From Candidatus Nitrotoga sp. AM1P (GTDB lineage Bacteria; Pseudomonadota; Gammaproteobacteria; Burkholderiales; Gallionellaceae), in assembly GCF_013168275.1 (NCBI RefSeq), contig NZ_AP019547.1, forward strand, positions 2,480,001-2,544,000: a DNA stretch of 64,000 nt, in the 5' to 3' direction. A program made the position numbers and the translations under genes. Numbering within the stretch: position 1 is the first letter of the stretch; every line of letters begins with the position of its first letter. Below the pieces are notes generated by a model. That model saw only the letters and a program-made list of their open reading frames with translations. It made no database searches and was not told the DNA's origin. Below are positions 9,801 to 19,773 of the stretch, in pieces.

Positions 9801-10781
9801 ATGTCGCATTACGCCCCCCTGATTGCCGCTCTAATCACCATGTTGGTGATTACTATTATCGTATTCAGTAAAGCTGGTAAAAAAATTCAAGATATCCCCA
9901 ATGAACGTTCATTGCATGAGGAACCGATTCCGCGTATTGGCGGGGTGGGGTTGATGGCGGGTCTCCTGTCTGCCTGGGCATTGATGGTGATGTCATTAGC
10001 TTGGTGGGTGGTATTACCCATGATTTTACTGTTCGGTGTTTCTTTGTTAGATGACGTGCGCGGCCTGCCAGTACGACAACGTTTGTTGGCGCATGTCGCG
10101 GCTGCTGCAATTCTGGTGTTTGGCTCCGGCTTACTGGCTCAGGGTATAGCGCAGGCTTTACTCGTGTTGTTGTGCGTAGTTTGGATGACCAATCTATTTA
10201 ATTTTATGGATGGATCGGATGGTCTGGCTGGCGGTATGACATTTTTCGGCTTCACCATGTATGGCGTAGCAGCACTGATGCATGGCGCTGATACTCAGGC
10301 TATGCTGAATTTTTCAATCGGTGCCGCGGGATTGGGTCTGCTTTATTACAATTTTTATCCGGCTCAAGTATTCATGGGTGATGCAGGATCTATTCCGCTT
10401 GGTTTTTTATCTGCCGCGATGGGGTTGTGGGGCTGGCAACAGGAACTATGGCCCGGATGGTTTCCGTTGCTGGTGTTCTCTCCTTTCATCGTAGATGCTA
10501 GTGTCACTTTGCTGAAGCGTATGTTTCGTCGTGAAAAAATCTCTCAAGCACATCGCGAACATTATTACCAACGCTTAGTGCAGATTGGTTGGGGACATCG
10601 TAATGTCGCATTATTTGAATATATTTTGATGTTTGCGGTCGGTGCATCTGCCATTTGGTATTTGCGTCAGTCTAACGAATGGCCATGGCTTCTGTTCCTG
10701 ATATGGGGGGGGGTGTATGCTGGGCTGATGTTAATTTTGGATAATCGCTGGAAAGAATTTCAGCGAAGCCAGCGTGGCTAA
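9801..10781 (+). CDS. wbpL: WbpL/WecA-type undecaprenyl-phosphate sugar-1-phosphate transferase
   Basis: The polytopic 326-aa membrane protein belongs to the MraY/WecA family. Signatures are RSLHEEPIPRIGGVG, the catalytic NLFNFMDGSDGLAGG (metal-binding Asp residues), FMGDAGSIPLGFL and REHYYQRLVQIGWGH. Members start O-unit synthesis by moving a HexNAc-1-phosphate onto undecaprenyl phosphate. The ATG at 9801 (MSHYAPL) gives the usual length and first membrane helix; an upstream ATG-like start at 9759 adds an atypical Cys-rich leader. The stop overlaps the next gene's GTG by 8 bases. Confidence 0.85.
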   Translation: MSHYAPLIAALITMLVITIIVFSKAGKKIQDIPNERSLHEEPIPRIGGVGLMAGLLSAWALMVMSLAWWVVLPMILLFGVSLLDDVRGLPVRQRLLAHVAAAAILVFGSGLLAQGIAQALLVLLCVVWMTNLFNFMDGSDGLAGGMTFFGFTMYGVAALMHGADTQAMLNFSIGAAGLGLLYYNFYPAQVFMGDAGSIPLGFLSAAMGLWGWQQELWPGWFPLLVFSPFIVDASVTLLKRMFRREKISQAHREHYYQRLVQIGWGHRNVALFEYILMFAVGASAIWYLRQSNEWPWLLFLIWGGVYAGLMLILDNRWKEFQRSQRG

Positions 10782-12621
10782 ATTAGATCTGCGTACCCTG
10801 TTGGCTATGCTGCATGACTTTGCGGCGGCCGCATTTGCTTGGAGCCTGGCTTATCTGTTGCGCTTCAATTTCGAACCACCACCGCATTTCATTGATGAGA
10901 TGCTGCATACCCTGATCTGGGTAGTACCATTGCAAAGTATTATTTTCTGGCGCTTTGGTTTATATCGCGGCTTATGGCGCTATGCCAGTGTAACTGACTT
11001 GCGCCGAATTTTTTTGGCAGTGCTGACGGCGGCCGCGTTCATTCCTTTGGTGTTGTGGATGTTTCGTATCAGTGCCGTAATACCGCGCTCGGTACTGGTG
11101 ATTAACCCTGCGCTATTGCTACTATTAATGGGCGGGAGCCGTTTCATTTATCGGCTCTGGAAAGAGCATGGTTTTTATCACAATCTAAAATTAAATGTAG
11201 AGCCAGTGCTGGTGTTAGGAGCGGGCGATGCAGCCGTAGGTTTGTCCAAGGAACTGGCACGCAGCCGCGATTGGCGGCTGGTGGGTTTTCTGGACGACAA
11301 TGTGGATAATCATGGGCGTATCCTCAATGGGATCAAGGTGCTGGGCGCGCTGGGTAGCCTGCCGCAATGGACAGAACGCATGGGTGTAAAACAAGCCATT
11401 ATTGCCATGCCATCAGCTCCGCACCAAGTGCGCAAGCGTGCGCTTGAGATTTGTAATCAAGCCAGAGTCAAAGTGCTGACGGTACCGTCCTTCGATGACC
11501 TGTTAAGTGGACGTGTTGCCATTTCGCAATTGCGTGCCGTGGAGCTGGATGATTTGCTGGGACGTGATCCGGTGCAATTGGATGCGGCCGGGCTGCATGA
11601 ATTATTCACTGACAAAACCGTGCTGGTAACCGGTGCTGGTGGATCCATCGGCTCTGAGTTATGCCGCCAGATCATACACTTCAAGCCGCGTACTTTAGTG
11701 ATGTTCGAGTTGAGTGAATTTGCACTGTATAACATGGAACAGGAGCTGGCCGCGAAATTCGATGGCCTCGACGTAGTTTGCCTGATTGGCGATGTACGCG
11801 ATGCTGCCCGTCTTGATCAAGTTTTTTCTGAGTATAAGCCTGCGGTGGTTTTTCATACAGCCGCATACAAGCATGTCCCCCTCATGGAGCAACATAACGC
11901 TTGGCAGGCGATACGCAATAACGTGTTGGGTACATGGTCGGTGGCCACTACTTCACAGCGCCATGATGTAGCAAAATTTGTATTGATCTCTACCGACAAA
12001 GCGGTCAATCCAACCAATGTGATGGGAGCGAGTAAGCGTTTGGCAGAAATGGTATGTCAGGGATTGCAGCAGCCTGGTGGAACGCGCTTCATTATGGTGC
12101 GTTTCGGTAACGTCTTGGGCAGCACCGGTAGTGTCATTCCAAAATTCCGCGAACAGATTGCGAAGGGGGGGCCACTTACCGTCACACATCCAGATATCAC
12201 ACGCTATTTCATGTCGATTCCCGAGGCCGCACAACTAGTATTGCAGGCCAGTTTAATGGGCAAAGGCGGAGAAATATTTGTATTGGACATGGGTGATCCA
12301 GTAAAAATTGTTGATTTAGCGAATGACCTTATTCGTCTTTCCGGTCTAAGCAAGGATGATATTCGGATTGAATTCACTGGTCTGCGCTTAGGTGAAAAAC
12401 TGTACGAAGAACTGCTGGCTGACAACGAGCACACTTTGCCCACTCCTCATGTAAAACTGCGCATCGCACAAGCGCGTGAAGTGGATGCCACATGGCTGAG
12501 AAATTTATTAATTTGGTTTAGTACGCATACTACGCAGGACGATGCAGAAGTTAAACGTGCCTTGACACAATGGATACCGGAATACTGTCCAGATTCTAAT
12601 GGCGTTGCAAAGTTAAAATAA
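10774..12621 (+). CDS. wbpM: WbpM/CapD-type nucleotide-sugar 4,6-dehydratase
   Basis: The 615-aa protein has an N-terminal membrane region of about four helices and a CoA_binding_3-like Rossmann domain (VLVLGAGDAAVGLSKEL, residues ~145-160). The catalytic SDR domain follows with VLVTGAGGSIGSELCRQ near 285 and STDKAVNPTNVMGASK, the SMK-type active site of UDP-GlcNAc C4,C6-dehydratases. It produces UDP-4-keto-6-deoxy-GlcNAc for QuiNAc or FucNAc residues. The GTG start overlaps the wbpL-like stop, so the two are translationally coupled. Confidence 0.88.
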   Translation: MAKLDLRTLLAMLHDFAAAAFAWSLAYLLRFNFEPPPHFIDEMLHTLIWVVPLQSIIFWRFGLYRGLWRYASVTDLRRIFLAVLTAAAFIPLVLWMFRISAVIPRSVLVINPALLLLLMGGSRFIYRLWKEHGFYHNLKLNVEPVLVLGAGDAAVGLSKELARSRDWRLVGFLDDNVDNHGRILNGIKVLGALGSLPQWTERMGVKQAIIAMPSAPHQVRKRALEICNQARVKVLTVPSFDDLLSGRVAISQLRAVELDDLLGRDPVQLDAAGLHELFTDKTVLVTGAGGSIGSELCRQIIHFKPRTLVMFELSEFALYNMEQELAAKFDGLDVVCLIGDVRDAARLDQVFSEYKPAVVFHTAAYKHVPLMEQHNAWQAIRNNVLGTWSVATTSQRHDVAKFVLISTDKAVNPTNVMGASKRLAEMVCQGLQQPGGTRFIMVRFGNVLGSTGSVIPKFREQIAKGGPLTVTHPDITRYFMSIPEAAQLVLQASLMGKGGEIFVLDMGDPVKIVDLANDLIRLSGLSKDDIRIEFTGLRLGEKLYEELLADNEHTLPTPHVKLRIAQAREVDATWLRNLLIWFSTHTTQDDAEVKRALTQWIPEYCPDSNGVAKLK

Positions 12622-12713
12622 CACTAAATGCATCTCACTGTGAATTTACTGAATATAATTCTCTGGGCTAATATTCTTAATGTGCAGGGAATTAAACTGA
12701 CTGATTGCGCATA

Positions 12714-13541
12714 ATGGCAACCTATGCGATAGGCGACATACAGGGATGTTACACCGAGCTTTTGCGGTTGCTGGAGCAAATATGTTTCGACCCCGTAATC
12801 GATAGGCTATGGCTGGTGGGTGACTTGGTTAATCGTGGGCCGGATTCGGTGCACGTGCTGCGTTTGATAAAATCATTAGGAGATGCCGCCATCACCGTGC
12901 TGGGTAACCATGATTTACACTTGCTTGCGGTGGCTGAGGGTGTTGCTAAATTACATCGCTGTGACACGCTGCATGACATTCTTGACGCGCCCGATCGAAA
13001 TGAACTGCTGACCTGGCTACGTGCGCAGCGTCTGCTATATGTGGAGGGTGATTTCGTGCTGGTACATGCCGGGTTGCTGCCGAGCTGGACGGTGGCCCAG
13101 GCACAGCAGCTGGCGCATGAAGTAGAAGCTGTATTAGCGGGTAAACACTACCACGATTTTCTCATACAGATGTATGGCAACCATCCTGACCATTGGGAAG
13201 ATGACTTTAGTGGTTACAAGCGCCTCCGCGTTATCACTAATGCCTGCACGCGTATACGTGTTTGCACTCTAAGAGGTGAAATGGAATTTAAATTTAAGGA
13301 TAAGGTGCACAATATGCCTGAGGGATACATGCCGTGGTTTGATGTACCAGGGCGTGCCAGCGTCAATGCCACAGTCGTTTTTGGACATTGGTCGGCATTG
13401 GGGTTGAAAGTTACTCCTCAAATTATTGCGCTCGACACCGGTTGTTTGTGGGGTGGTGCACTTTCTGCCATTCGTCTCGAAGATCGCAAACTGTTTCAAG
13501 TACCATGTGTATCCATACCGATAGCAAAGCCGTATCAGTAA
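12714..13541 (+). CDS. apaH: Symmetrical bis(5'-nucleosyl)-tetraphosphatase ApaH
   Basis: The 275-aa metallophosphatase has the motifs [20 protein letters not shown] and LGNHDLHLL, a VHAGLLPSW block and GHWSALGL near the C-terminus. ApaH splits Ap4A into two ADP and also removes Np4 caps from RNA. The ATG at 12714 is taken as the start; the in-frame TTG at 12705 has no advantage. It stands alone between the polysaccharide locus and an empty stretch. Confidence 0.93.
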   Translation: MATYAIGDIQGCYTELLRLLEQICFDPVIDRLWLVGDLVNRGPDSVHVLRLIKSLGDAAITVLGNHDLHLLAVAEGVAKLHRCDTLHDILDAPDRNELLTWLRAQRLLYVEGDFVLVHAGLLPSWTVAQAQQLAHEVEAVLAGKHYHDFLIQMYGNHPDHWEDDFSGYKRLRVITNACTRIRVCTLRGEMEFKFKDKVHNMPEGYMPWFDVPGRASVNATVVFGHWSALGLKVTPQIIALDTGCLWGGALSAIRLEDRKLFQVPCVSIPIAKPYQ

Positions 13542-14145
13542 TGTTAATTATTATTGCTTAAAATTGCGGCCTTGGTAGAGCTTAAGTGAGAGTTTTAAAG
13601 TTGCGAATTATCTACAGCGGCTTAATTTGTAGTGGTTGATTGTTACTATGGTTCGCCGATTATTTAAAGAGTCGAGAGTAATATTACAGATGTCTTTTTT
13701 TGAAATAAAAAGAGCCATTAATGCAATTAATTAATATAGAAATCAAATTGATAACAAATTTTTATGGTGTCTGTTATGATGGCTACCATTAAAATAACAG
13801 ACAGGGGGAGCGGGGTTTCACTCCGTCCTATGAATAGTAGTAGTGATTGTTCACTTGCATATATATATTCCACTGAAATCAGTAAACGAATAATAAATGG
13901 GGAGAAGTCCTTATCAGAGAACTTATTTTGTTATCTGCTCGTCTGTCTTTTCTTCGTACGAATCACCATGGCTCTTTGGCTGTGCGGAAAAAAACGTAAC
14001 GGGGATTTTTTTTTACTATCCTTGATTATTCCCAAGGCGATGGCAAGCTCAATAATCTGGGCATTGTTTTTCCGTCTATCTCACATTTGGCAAGGCCCCA
14101 GCGAAGGCAACTGCCCCGTTATTTGTACTTCATTTCCTTACTACC
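13542..14145. other. Long upstream region without a recognised gene
   Basis: About 600 bases separate apaH from the CNNM protein gene. A 131-codon open frame (13764-14159) crosses it and overlaps the next gene by 14 bases. Its product is compositionally mixed with one hydrophobic stretch, matches no family I recognise and has no Shine-Dalgarno sequence. The segment with GGGGGAGCGGGGTTTCACTCC near 13805 can form a short hairpin, so a structured leader is possible, but I could not fit a known riboswitch. Confidence 0.3.
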
Positions 14146-15501
14146 ATGCTGTCGAATAATCTCATGGATATACTGTTCCTGATAACGCTGATTTTGCTGA
14201 ATGGCATCTTCGCCATGTCGGAGATAGCCCTCGTGACTGCTCGACATGTCCGTCTAGCGCGTCTAGCGGCAGACGGCGATATCTCGGCAGAAGTGGCGAT
14301 GAGTTTGGGCGAGGATCCAACACGTTTCCTGTCTACCATCCAGATCGGAATCACTTCAATCGGTATCCTGAACGGTATCGTCGGCGAGGCGGTATTTGCC
14401 GCCCCCTTCGCAGCATGGCTGCAAACGCTGGGCGTTGATCAGCGCCCAAGCGAGCTAGGCGCAACCGCTTTGGTAGTCGTGGTGATTACCTATCTATCCA
14501 TTGTTATCGGTGAACTTGTACCCAAACGCATCGCTCAATTTAACCCGGAAGGAATTGCGCGCCTGGTGGCAAGACCTATACATATCTTGGCATTAATTAC
14601 GCATCCGTTCGTGCGATTGCTGTCGATATCTACTGATGCTCTTCTGAGAATGATGGGGAAGAGCCAGCAAGCGGAGCCTAGCGTAACGGAAGAGGAAATT
14701 CATGCAATGCTGGAAGAAGGTTCCGAAGCCGGGATTATTGAGCAGCATGAACATGATATGGTTCGCAACGTCTTCCGCTTGGATGAACGACAAGTTGGAT
14801 CACTAATGATCCCCCGAGCGGATATCGTATATTTGGATATCAGCCAGCCACTTGAAGCCAACCTCTTACGCATGGCAGAATCAGATCATTCGCGCTTTCC
14901 GGTTTGCCGGGGTGGTTTGGGTGACTTGCTTGGAGTGGCTACTATCAAGCAACTGTTCAATCAGACCTTTAATGGCGGACGCCCTGACCTGACCGCACAA
15001 TTGCATCAATGCGTTTTTGTGACCGAATCGCTGACTGGATTGGAACTCTTGGCACAATTCCAAGGATCAGACACGCATATGGTTTTTGTCATAGATGAGT
15101 ATGGTGAAGTTCAGGGCTTGGTCACCCTTCAAGATGTATTGGAGGCAGTTACTGGCGAATTCAGACCGCCTGATATTGAGGATCGCTGGGCGGTACAGCG
15201 CGAAGACGGTTCGTGGTTACTGGATGGCATGATCCCAGTGCCCGAGTTGAAAGATCAATTAGAGTTGAAGTCTGTTCCTGAAGAAGACAAGGGTCGATAC
15301 CATACACTTAGCGGAATGGTGATGTGGTTGCTTGGACGGCTACCTAAGGTCGCTGACGTCGTGATGTGGGAGCAATGGCGGCTGGAGGTTGTTGATCTGG
15401 ACGGTAAACGGATTGACAAGGTACTCGCAAGTCGTTTGTCAGAACCCATCCAAGTTGCAGGTGTTAGCGAAGCGCCCTCTCAGGCAGAACGATTAGATTA
15501 A
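14146..15501 (+). CDS. CNNM/CorC-family membrane protein (TlyC-like hemolysin family)
   Basis: The 451-aa protein has the DUF21/CNNM membrane domain (helices around 7-27, 60-80, 95-130, with ILLNGIFAMSEIALVTAR), then two CBS domains (about 215-330, including MIPRADIVYLDI and FVIDEYGEVQGLVTLQDVLE), and a C-terminal CorC_HlyC domain. Such proteins are linked to Mg2+/Co2+ efflux or resistance; the name hemolysin is historical. A very similar layout is seen in YfjD/YtfL-like proteins. The metal specificity cannot be read here. Confidence 0.88.
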   Translation: MLSNNLMDILFLITLILLNGIFAMSEIALVTARHVRLARLAADGDISAEVAMSLGEDPTRFLSTIQIGITSIGILNGIVGEAVFAAPFAAWLQTLGVDQRPSELGATALVVVVITYLSIVIGELVPKRIAQFNPEGIARLVARPIHILALITHPFVRLLSISTDALLRMMGKSQQAEPSVTEEEIHAMLEEGSEAGIIEQHEHDMVRNVFRLDERQVGSLMIPRADIVYLDISQPLEANLLRMAESDHSRFPVCRGGLGDLLGVATIKQLFNQTFNGGRPDLTAQLHQCVFVTESLTGLELLAQFQGSDTHMVFVIDEYGEVQGLVTLQDVLEAVTGEFRPPDIEDRWAVQREDGSWLLDGMIPVPELKDQLELKSVPEEDKGRYHTLSGMVMWLLGRLPKVADVVMWEQWRLEVVDLDGKRIDKVLASRLSEPIQVAGVSEAPSQAERLD

Positions 15502-15603
15502 AGGGCTGATTTTAATGATTAGGCTCTATAGTCTTGATGCTTGTTAACATTAACAAATTATTAACTTAATAATTAAAGAAAAGTCATATAGTTAGGTATA
15601 TTT

Positions 15604-16173
15604 ATGTTGCTAATGATAGACAACTACGATTCTTTCACCTATAACTTGGTGCAATATTTCGCCGAGCTAGGTGCAGATGTGGTTGTGCATCGCAATGATG
15701 AAATTACACTGGATCAGATTGAGGCATCGCAACCGCAATGTATCGTAATTTCACCGGGACCGTGCACGCCCAACGAAGCTGGAATTTCGGTCGCAACCAT
15801 TCAGCGCTTTGCCGGACGCATCCCCCTGCTGGGTGTATGTTTAGGCCATCAGAGCATTGGCCAATCATTCGGTGGAAAGATTATTCACGCCAAGCAGCTC
15901 ATGCACGGTAAAACCTCGGCCATTTTTCACAACAATAGTAGCGTTTTCCACGGCTTGCCCAACCCATTCACCGCTACACGCTACCATTCTCTGGTGATCG
16001 AGCGTGCCACGCTGCCCGACTGTCTGGAAATTACCGCATGGACTGAAGACGGGGAAATCATGGGAGTACGTCACAAAACGATGGCGGTGGAAGGGGTGCA
16101 ATTTCATCCGGAATCCATTCTTACTGAACATGGTCACGAACTGCTTGCTAATTTTTTGCGCGGTGAACGCTAA
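15604..16173 (+). CDS. trpG: Anthranilate synthase glutamine amidotransferase component
   Basis: The 189-aa class I glutamine amidotransferase has [15 protein letters not shown] at the N-terminus, [12 protein letters not shown] as oxyanion region, and the catalytic triad Cys79 (GVCLGHQS), His168 and Glu170 (QFHPES). It supplies ammonia to TrpE for anthranilate; the same subunit often also serves PabB for folate. Its stop overlaps the trpD start (TAATG). No trpE gene is adjacent, so trpE is elsewhere or not in this unit. Confidence 0.93.
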   Translation: MLLMIDNYDSFTYNLVQYFAELGADVVVHRNDEITLDQIEASQPQCIVISPGPCTPNEAGISVATIQRFAGRIPLLGVCLGHQSIGQSFGGKIIHAKQLMHGKTSAIFHNNSSVFHGLPNPFTATRYHSLVIERATLPDCLEITAWTEDGEIMGVRHKTMAVEGVQFHPESILTEHGHELLANFLRGER

Positions 16174-17186
16174 TGAACTATGCCAGTCTGCTTAATCGCC
16201 TGCTTAATCGTGAAGACCTGCCGCATGACGACATGTATGAGTTGATGCGGAACATTATGGGCGGGCAGCTTGCTCCTGTTCAAATTGCAGCGGTTTTGGT
16301 TGCGTTACATATGAAGGGAGAGACTGTCACTGAAATTGCGGCGGCAGCGCAGGTAATGCGCAATCTGTCGAGTAAAGTGACGGTGCAGGATGATAGACAT
16401 TTGGTTGATACCTGCGGTACTGGCGGTGATGGTGCGCAGACCTTTAACATTTCCACTGCCAGTGCGCTAGTCGCGGCGGCAGCGGGAGCACGCGTAGCCA
16501 AACATGGTGGACGTTCAGTTTCCAGTACCTGTGGCAGCGCCGATATCCTGGAAAAATTTGGCGTCAATGTTAACCTTACGTCGCAGCAAATTGCGCACTG
16601 TGTGCAGGAACTTGGTGTGGGCTTTATGTTTGCGCCTAATCATCACAGCGCGATGAAATACGCCGCACCAGTGCGGCGAGAACTCGGCGTGCGCACGTTG
16701 TTCAATTTGCTGGGTCCGCTTACTAACCCGGCGGGCGCTCAGAACCAGGTAATGGGCGTATTCCAGCGGGATCTGACGGTGAAATTGGCGCGCGTATTGC
16801 AGCAGCTCGGTAGTCGCCACGTGTTGGTGGTGCATGGCGCAGATGGTATGGATGAAATTTCTATCAGCGGACCAACTTACATTGCGGAACTGAAGGACGA
16901 TAAGGTACTCGAATACGTGGTGCAACCGCAAGATTTCGATTTACACGCCGCGCCGCTGGATAGCATACGCGTTGCCAATGCTGAGGAGGCGCGCACGATG
17001 TTGTTGTCGGTGCTGGACAATCAGCCCGGTGCCGCACGTGACATCGTGCAGCTTAACGCTGGTGCGGCCATTTATGTGGCGGGGCTGACTTCAACGCTAC
17101 AAGAGGGTATAAAAAAGGCCAAGGAAGTTATCGCCAGCGGCGCGGCGAAAAATAAGCTGGAAGCGCTTGTCCATATGCATATTTGA
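16173..17186 (+). CDS. trpD: Anthranilate phosphoribosyltransferase
   Basis: The 337-aa protein has the PRPP-binding CGTGGDG motif (81-87), AKHGGRSVSSTCGSADILE with the anthranilate-site loop, and NLLGPLTNPA. It joins anthranilate to PRPP in the second step of tryptophan synthesis. It is translationally coupled to trpG. In many betaproteobacteria trpC follows trpD; here trpC is not next, and a flavoprotein gene lies 290 bases downstream instead. Confidence 0.95.
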   Translation: MNYASLLNRLLNREDLPHDDMYELMRNIMGGQLAPVQIAAVLVALHMKGETVTEIAAAAQVMRNLSSKVTVQDDRHLVDTCGTGGDGAQTFNISTASALVAAAAGARVAKHGGRSVSSTCGSADILEKFGVNVNLTSQQIAHCVQELGVGFMFAPNHHSAMKYAAPVRRELGVRTLFNLLGPLTNPAGAQNQVMGVFQRDLTVKLARVLQQLGSRHVLVVHGADGMDEISISGPTYIAELKDDKVLEYVVQPQDFDLHAAPLDSIRVANAEEARTMLLSVLDNQPGAARDIVQLNAGAAIYVAGLTSTLQEGIKKAKEVIASGAAKNKLEALVHMHI

Positions 17187-17478
17187 GGCTGTGGAAAACC
17201 GATTTTTCAGGTGGGTGTAAATAGTTTTCGCCGAACGTGCCTGTTCCCATTCCGATTTATTCAAAGTTTCCACGTTAATAAACGCAAATTGGCTTTGCGT
17301 TGCCTGTAGTAAATCTGTTGTAGTTGAAAGTTATGCTTTTACAGCATTGATCAACGTACTGTTTTCGAGATACTTGTTAATATGAATACCCAATAGTTTT
17401 TTACAAATATTTGCGTATGATGCAGGAGGCTGCCTATTATTACCAAGCTGATATAGCGTCTTTAATTGAAGGATGGCA

Positions 17479-18735
17479 ATGAAGTGTGTTAATGATTTTC
17501 GTTTGAAATTTGGCAAGCAAGAGCTAGTGCCTATCATGATTGGCGGGATGGGAGTTGATATTTCCACGGCCGAACTGGCGCTGGAAGCTGCGCGTCTTGG
17601 CGGCATCGGGCATCTTTCTGATGCTATGCTGCCGACTGTAACAGACCGGCTTTTAAATACGAATTTCGTTAAATCAAAGCTCCGGCAGTATAAATATAAT
17701 GTTGCTAATACTGATAAGTCCACGGTGCAATTTGATCTTGGACAGATTGCAGAATCGACGCGCTTACACCTGAGCAGAGCCATGGAAGCCAAGCGCGGTT
17801 CTGGTATGATTTTCGTTAATTGCATGGAAAAGCTTACTATGAACGCCCCGCGCGAAACGTTGCGGGTACGATTGCATGGGGCACTCTCTGCCGGTATAGA
17901 TGGAATTACCTTGAGTGCCGGATTGCATCTGGGTTCATTCGCGTTGATGGAAGATCATCCACGTTTCCGCGATGCCAAGCTCGGTATTATTGTCTCCTCG
18001 CTACGTGCGCTGCAAATTTTCTTGCGTAAAAACGCCAAACTGAACCGCCTGCCGGATTATATCGTGATAGAAGGGCCGCTGGCCGGTGGCCATTTGGGCT
18101 TTGGCTTGGACTGGATGAAATACGATCTGCGAGAAATCTTCAGAGAAATTTATCAGTACTTGCAGGCCGAAAAGTTGAACATCCCTATCATACCGGCCGG
18201 CGGTATTTTTACCGGCAGCGATGCAGTATCGTATCTTGAAATGGGTGCTGCGGCGGTGCAAGTGGCAACACGCTTTACGGCAACGCGTGAGTGTGGTTTG
18301 CCGGAAAAGATTGTGCAAGAGTACTTTAAGGCCAACGAGGAAGATATTGAGGTCAACATGATTTCGCCTACCGGCTATCCCATGCGCATGTTGAAGAAGA
18401 GTCCGGCCATCGGCGCGGGCATCCGCCCCAACTGCGAAGCCTACGGCTATCTGCTGGACGGCAATGGTAATTGTGCTTACATCACGGCTTACAATGCCGA
18501 GGTAGCGGCTCATCCAAATGCTAAGAAAATCTCCGTTATGGACAAAACCTGTTTGTGCACCGCTATGCGCAACTTTGATTGCTGGACTTGCGGACATAAC
18601 ACCTACCGCCTCAAGGACACCACGCGCCGTTTACCGGATGGGACTTATCAGATACTAACGGCCGAGCATGTGTTCAACGATTATCTGTTCAGCACTGACA
18701 ATAAAATTGCGTTGCCGAATTTGCCTACTATCTAA
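17479..18735 (+). CDS. Nitronate monooxygenase-like / FabK-like flavoprotein with Cys-rich C-terminus
   Basis: A TIM-barrel FMN protein of the nitronate monooxygenase / 2-nitropropane dioxygenase family. IMIGGMGVDISTAELA near the N-terminus, IEGPLAGGHLGFG, IIPAGGIFTGSDAVSYLEMGAAAVQVATRF (FMN phosphate site) support this. The C-terminal about 90 residues are an extension holding KTCLCTAMRNFDCWTCGH, a CxC...CxxC set that could bind a metal or cluster; this is an inference. The ATG at 17479 has GAAGG six bases upstream; the ATG at 17473 is adjacent to it and less likely. True substrate is unknown. Confidence 0.8.
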   Translation: MKCVNDFRLKFGKQELVPIMIGGMGVDISTAELALEAARLGGIGHLSDAMLPTVTDRLLNTNFVKSKLRQYKYNVANTDKSTVQFDLGQIAESTRLHLSRAMEAKRGSGMIFVNCMEKLTMNAPRETLRVRLHGALSAGIDGITLSAGLHLGSFALMEDHPRFRDAKLGIIVSSLRALQIFLRKNAKLNRLPDYIVIEGPLAGGHLGFGLDWMKYDLREIFREIYQYLQAEKLNIPIIPAGGIFTGSDAVSYLEMGAAAVQVATRFTATRECGLPEKIVQEYFKANEEDIEVNMISPTGYPMRMLKKSPAIGAGIRPNCEAYGYLLDGNGNCAYITAYNAEVAAHPNAKKISVMDKTCLCTAMRNFDCWTCGHNTYRLKDTTRRLPDGTYQILTAEHVFNDYLFSTDNKIALPNLPTI

Positions 18736-18817
18736 CTGCATGAGTTGAAGTTGTGTAAAGCGACAGCCTACCTTTGAACATAGAGTGATTAAGGCGCCAA
18801 CAAAAAAAGTTTTGATT

Positions 18818-19264
18818 TTAATGTGTGCTTTTCAGGAGTTCGGGTTTTTTTCTCAGAAATGATTGATTAGTCAACAAATCTGCCAGAGTGTAGCGATCCA
18901 AGGTATCAAAGAAATTTTTACGCGCCTCTAGAAGCACTGACTTGAGAATACATGCGGGCAGCAAGGGACAGCTTTGGTTTTTTGCATTAAAGCACTCAAC
19001 CAGATTGATATTTTCTTCCATATCGCGTACTACGTCCCCGATGTTGATCAACTGCGGTAAGCGTGCCAAGCGCATGCCGCCACCTTTGCCGCGTATGGTT
19101 TGAATATAGCCGCGGTTAGCCAGTTGATGTACGACTTTTGTTAAATGGCTTTGCGAAATACCATATTTCGCAGCAACCTCACTGATCGTAGCCAGCATGT
19201 TTTGCTGTGCGCCCAAGTAAATTAAAGTGCGCAATGAATAATCGGTAAAGTGGGTAAATTGCAT
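18818..19264 (-). CDS. nsrR: Rrf2-family regulator, NsrR-type
   Basis: The 148-aa protein starts MQFTHFTDYSLRTLIYLGA, like NsrR, with a winged helix-turn-helix (ISEVAAKYGISQSHLTKVVHQL) and RGKGGGMRLAR in the wing. Three conserved cysteines (Cys91, Cys99, Cys105) match the [Fe-S] ligands of NsrR-like nitric-oxide sensors. IscR-like members have different spacing, so NsrR is preferred. It is transcribed towards the convergent nitronate monooxygenase-like gene. Its targets cannot be named from the window. Confidence 0.85.
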   Translation of the reverse strand: MQFTHFTDYSLRTLIYLGAQQNMLATISEVAAKYGISQSHLTKVVHQLANRGYIQTIRGKGGGMRLARLPQLINIGDVVRDMEENINLVECFNAKNQSCPLLPACILKSVLLEARKNFFDTLDRYTLADLLTNQSFLRKKPELLKSTH

Positions 19265-19773
19265 TTGTGATTATGCTTAAAAAAGTACATTATAATTAAT
19301 GCAGTGTAACATTTTAATCAGAATTCTGTGCAATGCCTAGTAGTAGCTTTGTCTAATGGAATTTGAGTCTGAACAGAGGTGGCCGTGATCGATTATTATG
19401 CAAGAATGGTGATCATATGAACGACGAACAACTGTATATTTTGGCCAACTTGCGGGTCTTTTGAGCTGGTAAATATAACGTATGTGAAGGTGTTTGGCCT
19501 CTAAATTTTTGTTGCTCAGGAGGGTATATTAAAAAGCATTCCCCTCCAATTATTGCATCCTTCTTGGAACTCGAACTGACGTTACCTTGACTGGACAATC
19601 CTCCTTAGTCTAAAATATTTTTCGTTTTTCCATGAGTCCGGTACGGAAAGCTTGCCGTGAACGGGCGAATGTTAGCGGCTCTTGGGTCAACCAACAGCTC
19701 GTATGCATGGCTTCTTGCTGAATAACTACAACATCGTGCAGGCCACAGCCATCGCCACAAGGAGAAGCAATTA
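19265..19773. other. Intergenic region between nsrR and the AAA ATPase
   Basis: About 500 bases hold the divergent upstream regions of nsrR and the ATPase gene. A very short frame starting MNDEQLYILANL near 19417 ends after about 15 codons. No confident gene is present. A strong ribosome-binding site (AAGGAG) sits just before the ATPase ATG at 19774. Confidence 0.4.

Noticed and set aside
13764..14159. 131-codon frame overlapping the CNNM gene start
   Set aside because: No Shine-Dalgarno sequence, implausible composition for a soluble or membrane protein, and overlap of 14 bases with a well-supported gene in another frame.
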